A stretch of 64,000 nt of DNA, taken from Neoarius graeffei. Lineage: Eukaryota > Chordata > Actinopteri > Siluriformes > Ariidae. The position numbers and the translations under genes were made by a program. This document shows positions 22,903-34,900 of this stretch, piece after piece (position 1 is the stretch's first letter; every line of letters starts with the position of its first letter). The stretch lies in NCBI RefSeq assembly GCF_027579695.1, contig NC_083571.1, forward strand, positions 89,501,888-89,565,887. The letters are read 5' to 3'. The notes beneath the pieces are model-generated. The model had not been told where the DNA came from, ran no database searches, and was given only the letters and a program-made list of their open reading frames with translations.

Positions 22903-25900
22903 TATACTGACACCTTTCAACAAAATAGGCCAAAGATTAAAACACAATGAGTGACACCCATACTACTAAATGTGTGATATTATTGCCACCTTTGTAGAAT
23001 ATTTAAAGCAATCCCACCAAAAAAAAAAAAAAAAAACCCACGCACCCCTGATTGTAATTTGCCTTTTTATTTAAAAAAATAATAATAATAATTATTATCT
23101 GAGGACATTATGCAGTTTTCTAAAGAAATGGGCTGGTGGGTTATTCCAGGCTTCTTGGAGAACTTGCTACAGAAGAAAGGAAGATGATGAATGTAGCAGC
23201 CATTTTAAGAGACTGGTGGTGTTTAATATAGGTTTGCTTTTTCTTTTAATTTTTTAAAGTTTGGCCTGTATAGCATGTCCCCCTGTATGATGTTGTAATG
23301 CACTCAAATGAACATTTGCAAAAAAATAATTAAATTAAAAAAAAAATAAAAATTTTCATTGTTTCTTATAGCTGAATCGAGTCAAAGGCATACAAAGGCA
23401 TTGCTGGCAGCCACCATACAACTCCTGCTCAGATATTCACACCTATGGGCAATTTGTAGGAGCCAGTTAAAATGCATGCCATCTGAAATTGATCTTCTTT
23501 AGTGTTCTGCCTGATGGCAGGTCTGCTCTGACCTGTGCCGTAAGTGGCCAAGAGCAATCGAAGAAGAGAAGAGGTAAATGTCAGTGAAGTTGCATTCTTG
23601 CTTGTGTAATTGTTTTGGTGGTTCTAATAAAATAATATTATGCTCACAGTTTAAGCCTGTTTGAAGTAAAGTTTTATTCCTGCACATGTAGTGTAACCAC
23701 CAACCACATCAGGCTTTTAGTTTTTGGAAGGAAACCGTATTCAGTTGGCTGCAACCTCACTGCTAGATGCCACAAAATCCTTCATAGTGCACCTTTAAAT
23801 TTGTTGTATATATGGTAACACTTTCTAGAGATGTGCAAATTTTTGGTATTATGCTTTTCATGACACAATTACAAGTCTTTATTGTTCTCTTAATGACTAT
23901 ACTCTAATGTTCTCAATTAGTCTGGACCACTGTGTGTTATCCAGTCCAGAGTAGAAAATGATTTGTCAAACAATTTCCAAAATTACAAAAAAAAGCAGGC
24001 AAATTCATGTTGTACTCTACTCCTGTTGCCCTAGGGTTAGGGCCCATACCTTTTGTGATGTCAAGTTCCATTCTCTTATTTTATGTACTTTCTAATATAT
24101 GTCTCCACTTACATGTGAGTAGTAATGGTCGAAGAAGTCTTCTGAAAGGCCCAGTCCACTGTCGTATGTGGAAAACTCATCCCTCATCATCCCAAGATGT
24201 CCGCTCATTCCCTGATCCATAGACATCATTTCCATCTGACTACTGGCTTGACCTCCGTTGATGATGTAACCAGCACCTCCAAGGGCAGCAGCTCCCTTGG
24301 CTGCACCGTTGAAGGCCCCAAAGCCACCTGGCATCATTCCAGGACCATCAGTTTCACTCAGGAAGAAGGGCACATCCTGTCAAATTTAGAATTAAATTGA
24401 TTTAAATTGGAGAAGTTACATGAATGTTTTGTATTACAGATGGATTTTAGCCACTGCATTAATCATAACTTTATGAAACTAGGATTAATGGTAAAAATTT
24501 ATTTTGATATCCAATTTAAATGTTCTACAAACTGTCAACAAACCATCTGTAGATTGTCAATATATTGTCAGGTGACTGTCATAAAACAGCTCCTCAACTA
24601 ATACAAAATAATATCCACAGTGTTAGGACTAGGACTGTTTTGGCCTCTAGAGGCCGCTGTTATTTCCTTTTCATGTCGTGTTTATTTTGGCCTCTAGAGG
24701 CCGCCACTGTTCCTGTGTTTTGTGTTTGTGTTAATTGCCTAATTATCTTCACCTGTGTCCTTAATTAGTTTGTCTATTTATACCCCTGAGTTCAGTCCTC
24801 TTGTCACGGAGTCTTTGTGCTGTTATGTTTATCTCCAGTTTCCTTTGTACTGTGTTTTTTGATCTTCTTAGCTTTTGAATTTTTGCACTTTGCTTTTCTT
24901 TTGGATTATACTCTTTGGTTTTTTTTTGTCTTTTGTTTTGCCCTGTATATAGTGTATATAGTTTAAATAAACCTTTTGATTCTTTTTCTACTTCCGCCTC
25001 ACGCCTCTGCATTTGAGTCATCCCCCTGGTGGCCTAGTGGGGGTTTGCTGGATTATCACACCAACGAACCAGGTTCGAATCCCAGCAAAACCCTAACAGA
25101 AAGACTCCGTCATGACCGACTCAGCAGAGGCTGCTTCAACTGTCTACCCGGCCAACCTTCAGGGAATTATGGCAGCTTTGACACGCTTCGGAGCGACCAT
25201 GGACGCTCATGGACGTACGCTCACCAGCCAACGTGAGGCCCTCGCTCGCCACGAGGAACTGCTTCAGCAAATTGGGAAAACCCTGGCACAGCTGACATCT
25301 CTGCCTGCATCTCCTGCTCCTGATCCAGTTCCTGCTCCTGATCCAGCTCCCACTCCTGCTCCAGTGCCTCCTGCAATGCTGCCTTCTTCACCTCGCGAAC
25401 CCAGCCTTCCTGCACCACAGAGGTATGACGGCAAGCACAGTGAGTGCCGAGAGTTCCTTACCCAGTGTCAACTCACCTTTGAGCTTCAGCCTACCACCTA
25501 CACTACGGATCGCCGCAAGATTGCCTTTGTGATCACCTTATTAGCTGGTAAGGCGCGAGCCTGGGCTACTGCTATCTGGCAAAGACAGGGACCTGAGTGC
25601 TTTGATTTCCAGCTGTTTTCTGAAGAGATGCTTCGGGTCTTCGATCAGGCAGACATCAGTACCGACGCAGCCCGAAAGCTCATGTCCATCCGGCAAGGAG
25701 GAAGCGTCGCAGATTATGCCATCTCGTTCCGAACACTCGCAGCAGTAAGTGGATGGAACGAGACTGCCCTGGTGTCAGCCTTCCACCATGGTCTGTCTGA
25801 CCCCATCAAGGACGGTCTGGCCTCTATTGGATGCCCAAGTGACCTCGAAACCCTCATCTCACATGCTATTCGTCTGGACAACAGGATGAGAGAACGCCAC

Positions 25901-28900
25901 CAAGCCTTGAGCCCCCCCAGCCTCCCTACCTCTACCTGGAGACCGTCTACCTCCTTCAGTGACTGTCCAGAACCCATGCAAGTGGGTCGTACTCGCCTCT
26001 CCGCATCTGAGAGGGAGCGCAGAAGGAGGGACAAGTGCTGCATCTACTGTGGCAAACCTGGTCACTTCCGAGCATCATGTCCCGAACTCTTGGGAAAAGG
26101 ACCGCCCCGTCCAGCCGAGGGAGGGTTGTGACGGGGCCTACCCTCTCTCCCGGACTCCCTGGCCAAGGAATCTACATCCCGGTCTCCATCTCCTGGGGTG
26201 AGTCTGTCCACTCTTGTCAAGCTTTGATAGACTCAGGGGCGGCTGGGAACTTTATGGATATTCACTTCGCCCAAAGCATCAATATTCCGACTGCACCTCT
26301 TGAAGTCCCACTGTCTGTGTCTGCCCTCGATGGCCAAGCGTTAGGTGATGGAAGAGTCACCCAAGTTACTTCTCCAGTTTTCCTCCAGTCTCAAGGTCAC
26401 AAGGAAGAAATATCCCTGCACCTGATTCCTTCACCTGAGTTCCCAGTTATTCTAGGCCTTCCTTGGCTTACTCGCCACAACCCTCGCATAGACTGGGTAA
26501 CAAGCCAGGTTGTGGAATGGGGCCCTGCATGCCATGCCTCTTGTCTGCTCTCTAGCTCTCCTGTGTCTCCTGCCGAGCCCCCTGATCTCACCGAGTTATC
26601 TCAAGTTCCCACAGAGTACTGGGATCTCAAGGAGGTATTCAGCAAGAGCAGGGCCGCCGTTCTTCCTCCGCACCGGGCCTACGACTGTGCCATCGACTTG
26701 CTCCCTGGGACTACCCCTCCTCGTGGCAGACTGTTTTCACTCTCTCAGCCAGAACGCAAGGCCATGGAGGAATACCTCAAAGATGCCCTGGTCTCTGGGT
26801 TTATTCGACCCTCCACTTCACCTGCTGGAGCCGGCTTCTTCTTTGTCGGCAAAAAGGATGGGGGGCTCCGACCATGTATTGATTACAGGGGCCTGAATAA
26901 GATCACTGTGCGCAACCGATATCCCCTTCCGCTGATGTCCACAGCTTTCGACCTGCTCCAAGGCGCCACCGTCTTCACCAAGTTGGACCTACGGAACGCA
27001 TACCACCTCATCCGTATCCGACAGGGAGACGAGTGGAAGACTGCCTTTAACACCCCGTCTGGGCACTACGAATACCAGGTGATGCCCTTCGGACTCACCA
27101 ACGCACCAGCTGTTTTTCAGGCCCTAATCAACGACGTCTTAAGGGACATGATTAACCTATACGTTTTTGTCTACCTCGACGACATCCTTATCTTTTCCAA
27201 GACCGTGCAGGAGCACCGCCACCATGTCCGCCAGGTTCTCCAGAGGCTGCTACAGAACAATCTGTTCGCCAAGGCCCAGAAATGCGAATTTCATGTTCCC
27301 GAGGTCTCCTTTCTGGGATTTATTGTACGGACAGGCCAACTCCAAATGGACCCTGCCAAGACCCTGGCCGTCCGGGACTGGCCTACTCCCAAGTCCGTTA
27401 AGGAGGTTCAGCGGTTCTTAGGATTCGCTAACTTCTACCGCAAGTTCATCAGGAACTTCAGTTCTGTGGCAGCACCCATGTCAGACCTCACCAAAGGGAC
27501 AGGTGGATCTTATGGCTGGTCTCCTCAGGCAGAAAAGGCGTTCAAAGACCTCAAGGACCGCTTCTGCATGGCACCCATTCTGGTTCTCCCGGACACCTCC
27601 CAACCATTCATCGTGGAGGTGGACGCCTCGGACAGTGGTGTCGGCGCGGTGCTCTCTCAACGTTCGGAAGGAAAGCTGCACCCCTGCGCTTACTTCTCCC
27701 ACCGCCTGAGTCCTGCTGAGTCCCGGTACGATGTGGGGGATCGAGAACTGCTAGCGGTCAAACTGGCCCTTGAGGAGTGGAGGCACTGGCTGGAGGGAGC
27801 ACAACATCCATTCCTGGTTTGGACTGACCACAAGAACCTGGAGTACCTCCAGCAAGCCAAGAGACTGAACCCTCGACAGGCTAGGTGGGCCCTGTTTTTC
27901 AGTCGGTTTGACTTCACCCTCTCATACCGCCCCGGCTCCAAGAACACCAAACCTGACGCACTGTCCAGACTGTTCTCTGCCACTAACAGGGAGAATGAAG
28001 TCGGGCCTATTATCCCTGTGTCCCGGATTGTGGCCCCTGTCCGCTGGGGTATTGAGGAGGCTGTCCGACGAGCCCAACACCAGGACCCCGGTCCTGGGAC
28101 GGGGCCACCAGGCCTCTTGTACGTCCCACATCAAGCCCGGGCCAAGGTTCTCCAGTGGGGTCACTCTTCCCCTCTCACCGCCCACCCGGGAGCTCGGAGG
28201 ACCCTGGACTTCCTGAAAAGACGCTTCTGGTGGCCTAACATGGAGAAGGAAGTAAGGTCATTTGTCCTGTCCTGTGAGGTTTGCACCAGAACCAAGAACC
28301 CACGACAGCGTCCCCAGGGTCTCCTGCATCCTCTGACCATTCCCCGGCGTCCCTGGTCCCACGTGGCAGTCGACTTTATCACGGGTCTCCCTGAGTCACA
28401 AGGTAACACGGTCATTTTGGTCTTAGTTGACAGATTCTCCAAGGCCTGCCGCTTCATACCACTGTGCAAACTCCCCTCTGCTCTTGAAACTGCGAAACTT
28501 TTGTTTAATCATGTCTTCCGAGTCTTTGGTCTTCCACAGGACATCGTCTCAGACCGAGGGCCCCAGTTCTCCTCCCGAGTGTGGCACGGGTTCTGCAAGG
28601 TCATCGGAGCCACTGCCAGCCTCTCCTCTGGGTTTCACCCACAGTCCAATGGTCAGACGGAGAGGCTCAACCAGGACCTGGAAACCACCCTGCGAGGCCT
28701 GGCTATGGATAACCCGACATCGTGGAGCACCTGGCTGCCATGGGCGGAGTACGCCCACAACACCCTGCAGTCATCGGCCACCAAGCTGTCGCCATTCCAG
28801 TGCCAATTCGGGTTCCAGCCACCTCTGTTCCCGGACCAGGAGGAGGACGCGGGGGTGCCCTCGGTCAACCAATATGTGAGACGGTGTCGCAAGACCTGGA

Positions 28901-31900
28901 GCAAGGTCAGGAAGACCCTCATACAGACCTCCAGAACCAACCAGACTCAGGCCAACCGCCATAGAAGACCTGCACACGCTTTCCGCCCTGGGCAGCGTGT
29001 TTGGCTGTCCACTAAGGACCTTCCACTGCGGGTGGAGAACCGCAAGCTTGCTCCTCGCTACATTGGTCCCTTCAAGGTGGTGCGCAGGGTGAACCCTGTC
29101 TCCTACCGGCTCCAGTTGCCCCGGACTCTGAGGATCAACCCCACTTTCCATGTTTCCCTGTTACGGCCCGTACTGACGTCTACGTATGCCCCTGCCCCTA
29201 GGAACCCCCCACCCCCCCGCATCTTCCAGGGGCAGACTGTGTTCACTGTGAATCGCCTGCTTGACTCCCGCCGGGTCCGCGGCGGGTTGCAATATCTGGT
29301 GGACTGGGAGGGCTATGGTCCTGAGGAGCGCTGCTGGGTTCCTGCTCGGGATGTCCTTGATAAAGAACTATGTCGGGACTTCCATTCGGCCCATCCGGAT
29401 CGCCCTGGGAACGTCAGGAGACGCTCCTAGAGGGGGGGGTCCTGTTAGGACTAGGACTGTTTTGGCCTCTAGAGGCCGCTGTTATTTCCTTTTCATGTCG
29501 TGTTTATTTTGGCCTCTAGAGGCCGCCACTGTTCCTGTGTTTTGTGTTTGTGTTAATTGCCTAATTATCTTCACCTGTGTCCTTAATTAGTTTGTCTATT
29601 TATACCCCTGAGTTCAGTCCTCTTGTCACGGAGTCTTTGTGCTGTTATGTTTATCTCCAGTTTCCTTTGTACTGTGTTTTTTGATCTTCTTAGCTTTTGA
29701 ATTTTTGCACTTTGCTTTTCTTTTGGATTATACTCTTTGGTTTTTTTTTGTCTTTTGTTTTGCCCTGTATATAGTGTATATAGTTTAAATAAACCTTTTG
29801 ATTCTTTTTCTACTTCCGCCTCACGCCTCTGCATTTGAGTCATCCCCCTGGTGGCCTAGTGGGGGTTTGCTGGATTATCACACCAACGAACCAGGTTCGA
29901 ATCCCAGCAAAACCCTAACACACAGTTTAAGGATTTGAATGTTTCAGAGATTACCAATAAATCCTTTTGCTTTCACTTTTTTGGACAGTCCGGTTTATAG
30001 CTTATGATGTTTAGTAGATCATTTATAGATGATCAACTCGTTCTATCACAGTTTCAAATTCAGATAATGTGAACTCTACTGTTTCACTTAATAGCATATT
30101 GTAACCAAACATAATTTGGCTCTTTGTTGAGAATCAGTTTCACGTTGAGAATCAGCTGGTTCATGGCAGACTACACATTCACTGGCCACTTTATTAGGAA
30201 CACCTGTACACCTGGTCATTTATACGGTTATCCAATCAACCAACCATGTGGCAGCAACATAATACATAAAAATCAAGCAAATACAGGTCAAGAGCTTCAG
30301 TTAATGTTTGCAAGAACACGAGAATGGAGAAAAATGTGATTTCTGAGACTTTACCTGTGGCAAGGTTGTTGGTGCCAAATGGACTGATTTGAGTATTTCA
30401 GAAACGATCTCCTGGGATTTTTACACACAGTAGTCTCTACAGATTACACAGAATGGTGTGGAAAAAATAAAAGACATCCTGTGTGAAGAGGGTCTGCAGG
30501 CTGAAACACTTTGTTGATGAGAGAGATAAGAGGAGAATGACCAGACTGGTCTGAGCTGACAGGAAGTCTATAATAACAACTCAAACAATCACTCTTTACA
30601 TCTGCAGTGAGCAGAAAAGCATCTCAGAAATGCACAAGACCTCAAACCCTGAGGTGAATGAGCTACAACAGCAGAAGACCACATTAGGTTCCAGTCCTGT
30701 CAGACAAGAACAAGAATCTGAGGCTATCATGAGCACAGACTCACCAAAACTGGACAGATGCGGTCTTCTGCTGTTGTAGCCCATCCACCTCAAGGTTTGA
30801 TGTTTTGTGCATGCCGAAATGCTGTTCTGGTCACCACAGTTGTAAAGAGTGATTGTGTTAGCTACTATATTCTTTCTGGCAGATCAAACCAGTCTGGCTA
30901 GTTTCCTCTGACCCCTCTCATCACCAAGGCATTTCCACCCACAGAACTGTTACTCACTCAATGTTTTTCCCCCCCACAGCAATCTGTGTAAACTATGAAA
31001 TACTTTTCTGAAATACTCAAACCAGTCCATCTGATATCAATATCCATGTAATGATCACAGAGATCACAGTTCTTCATTCATGAATGTGCAGGTGTTCCTA
31101 ATAAAGTGAAAGGTGAGTGTTGTGGATGGTTTGTCGACTATCTACATTGGACTATATGGGGGGAAAAAAAAAGTGTTACTGGAATAACCAAATAAACCTG
31201 AAGAACAAGAGGTTGAGATATCTCTCTTACCCGGTCTTCTCCCTGACCTTCTGTATGGTAGGAAATCAGATGCTCTTTAGTGTCAAAAGGCATCTCAGTG
31301 AAGGGTCCGCTCATGGCAGCCGCTCCACACTGACAGAACAGCAGTAGGAGTGGAATAACTGTGAAAACAATTCAGATATTGAGTGTTGATGCAGGCTTCT
31401 TTTACAGTCTTTAATTTTTTGCAGCACTACAAGAAGCCCAAACATCTACTGGGATGCATCTAAAAACAGTCTAGTCAACACAGATGTAACAGACAAGAAA
31501 GTAAGTACACTCACGTAATAGCATGAGGAGCCCCAGGATAAGCAAACCAATTCCGGCACTGCCAAGTTCCGAGCTCTTTCCTTGAACCGCAGTGGGGCCA
31601 CATGTTGCTGATTTATCACATGTGCAGACAGTCACCTTTAGCACCTGCTTATCTGGACACGACATCCCCTGCTGATCGCGAACTTCCAGAGTCACCTGAA
31701 GAAGGCCTGGCCAAGGTGCATCTTGGGGCTTCAACATGGCTGTCGTATCTACAATAATATGATTAAGTCAACATCACTGAATTATATCATGTAAGGAGCA
31801 AATAATATTGGAGACCATCCACATTCATTTGCCACAACAGATCCATTTACTTTTGCAAATATATATGACAATATTAGACAAATACCCACATGCTAACATG

Positions 31901-34900
31901 CAATAACCTACTTCTATTATTAATTTTACTGAAATGCAAGTCTCTCTATAAAAAAAAAAATCACCACCATCATCATCTTAGGTCTTTACTGTCATTTTTA
32001 TGAGGAAATATGGCCCTTTGCCCTGAATGTCATGGCAGATTACTAAAAATTCGTACCATTTAAGTGCTCCACACTCCATTTTCCATCTGTCCCTTCAGGC
32101 AGGACAGTGAATGTGAAGGGACCTGCATTTGGAAAATCATCTTTGTCCTCTGCAGTGACATACAAAACTTCCTGAGTGGTGCACATAGTCTGTTTGGGAT
32201 CAGGTAGAGTAGGGCAGTGGTCATTAAAGTCCTCCACCTGGATGGCGACAGTGCCTGTCGCTGTCTTAGAGGGCATGTCTATAATGACAGATGAAAAAGT
32301 ATTACATATTGAATTGCACATTTTGATGCACTTTTGTAGTATAGGTGGGTTTGTTTCTACAGAATATATTGAAGAACAGATTAAAGATATCAGAAAGACA
32401 AAATGAAAAAAAGGGAGATAATTTACTATTATTAATGCGTGATCTATCTTTTATGGCTCTGCCTGTAGGAAAAGTGTAGCCATAGTCCCTAGAATAAACT
32501 TTTATTCATATTTGCAAAAGCAATGCTTGCATGTTCTCCTGGTGATACAACTGCCCTGCCCGGCCTTCCGGAAATCTACAAATGCTATGTGTAGAGGCCA
32601 AATGTGCTAATAGTTGATAAAACTTAATTTCTTCCTCTATGAATAGAGGAAGAAACACAATATTATGCATCTAATTATTATTACTTCCTGTTTGTCAAAT
32701 ACATAAATTGCACTGACTATATGACACTTTAATTGCCTGCCATCAGCTAATGTAATGCACTTTAACAGCGTATGCAGGAATTATAGACACCCCCTGTGAA
32801 ACATAAATAATGGAGAGGCTACATAAAATACTGGAAAGGGTAAATATACAGTCTATACACTCATACAGTGGGGTCCAAAACCTGAGACCACATTGAAAAT
32901 CTGGGAATTTTTTTTTTAATCTAAACCAGAAATAAACCTAATGTTAGAATTCTGAAAGTTCTAAAACAAGAAAGAAAAAGTACAACATCTTTCAACACGA
33001 TTCAATACTCAAGATTCTGTAAGATTTCTAGGTCCCCGTTTAAATATTAATAACTTTGTGATATTGACCATGTTAACAGCTTTGCACAAAAGGTCAGATT
33101 TTCCATGAGACTCATCTCTTCTAGTGAAGTATATTCAGATGACACTCCGATGGATTTGATCTAAAATGGATCATAAGGTTTTGCAAAGTTGTGAAGTTCA
33201 TGCCAGCTCAAGTGCACATCGTCATTAAAGCAAAAAGGGGACACCCCAAATACTAAGCAACTCTGAAATTCATGTAAATATTTCAAAGATTCTACTTTTT
33301 ACTCAAATTGTTGCTGATATCATCATTTGTGATGAAAAACCTTCATGTTAATTTTAAAAAGAATGCAAAAAGAAGAATTTTCACTGGTGCTCTCAGACTT
33401 TTGGACCTCACTGTCTATGATCTTCACCTTGTAATACTGGCTAATATTCAGTCTGTCTTCCTAAAATAAGTAAAATATAAAACAGTTTATGGTGCACAGT
33501 TTGAAAATACACGATAATAGTTTAACAGAAAATTATCTGTTGAAAGAATCAAAAGGGTAAAAGTCAGTTGTTAATCTCAAAATAATTTAACTGAGTTATG
33601 AACCTTGACTAATACAGAGGATTTCTGCCATGTAAGTCCCATTGACCAGGTGTGGAGATTCTCGATCTGGGAATTTGTTCAGTTTGATTTCACCAGTTTT
33701 CTCATCAATGGATAGCCAGTTGTCTCGGTCAGAGCCTTTAACATATCTGAGAGAGGAAAACCAGAAGTATGGTTCACATACAGAGACAGGTGACTGACAA
33801 AGGGAAAACATGAATAAATTTGTGCAGAAATATAATGAGTACAGATATTCCCACACAGATAGTGCCATTAATTAAGACTAAAATGCTCCATGTTATGTAC
33901 AGTATATGCATGTCAGCATGGCTACAAAAAAAAAAAAAAAAATTCTGCTAATCATACATGTTGTGAAAAAACAATAACAGAGACTCACTTGACTCGCTGA
34001 GCAGGTAATCCTGTATCTGGATCGATAGCGGTGTATGTTGTGAGGACCTTTGTTATATCAACCATCTTTCCATTTTCAGAAACTGGAACTGCCTTCACTT
34101 TGGGAATGAAGGTTGGGCCTTCAGGCTGATTCTTTACCTTAACATTCATAGTGTAGACTTTACTACCACCACCACCACCACCCGACATTCCTGCAGATCC
34201 TCCGCCTCCTCCACCACCACCACCACCCAACATTCCTGTAGCTCCTCCGCTGCCGCCTCCTCCTCCGGACCCATCTGCTGTATAGTATGGAGCCGCATTG
34301 TTCACAGTGATGCCCAGATTCATGAGTTTTACTTGCTCATAATCTACACCCTGAAAACAAAAGCACATTGGTGACTTCTTCTGCACAGTACAAGCACTCA
34401 CACTGAAATGAACATCATTCTTCATATCACAATGTCACACTAAGGCAATAGGATGTTACAAGTGGCATGTTTGTCCTAATTTATAGCAATATAAGCCTGG
34501 TGATCAAGACAAGAAAATTGGGGAAATAAAACATTGACAACCTTGACAAGCATCAGGACTCCCTCGTTGGTCTTTGGATCAGTGATGATATTAAAATGCC
34601 CACCCCCATTGCCTGACACAATGGTGTACACAGCCTGCCAGTTTTCAGTGTTTGGCAAGTCCAGATCAGTGGCTTTCAATCTCATCACCTCCACATTCTC
34701 TGTGTTCTCCTCAACACTGACTTCAAACTATATACAGAAGGAGAAACAAATAGGGATAACTGTCTCACTGGCCCATCAAAAGTGATTATATTTCTGTGCC
34801 TTGTATATTACATATTTGAGACAACCACTGTCAAATTTCATAACACTGGAACGAGTAGGAACACAGGGATTAAATAGGTGCCGCCTTACCGAGTCCTGCT

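Larger units (their letters stand above)
24621..29920 (+). mobile_element. Ty3/gypsy chromovirus, looks whole
   Basis: Two 478-bp LTRs (24621-25098 and 29443-29920), which look identical by eye, start TGTTAGG and end CCTAACA. The 5-bp duplication CACAG lies at 24616-24620 and 29921-29925. A purine tract precedes the 3' LTR. Gag and Pol occupy two overlapping frames, an arrangement the family uses with frame change or read-through. The element sits in sense-opposite orientation within a desmoglein intron. The matching LTRs point to a recent insertion. It looks whole. Confidence 0.95.

Noticed and set aside
23420-23560. Weak SINE-like text (ATTCACACCTATGGGCAATT, CTGATGGCAGGTCTGCTC)
   Set aside because: It is too short and diverged to define a copy; it is mentioned only as a relative of the SINE at 39160.
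26397-29151. Many short frames on both strands within the chromovirus
   Set aside because: They are shadows of Gag and Pol in other frames.
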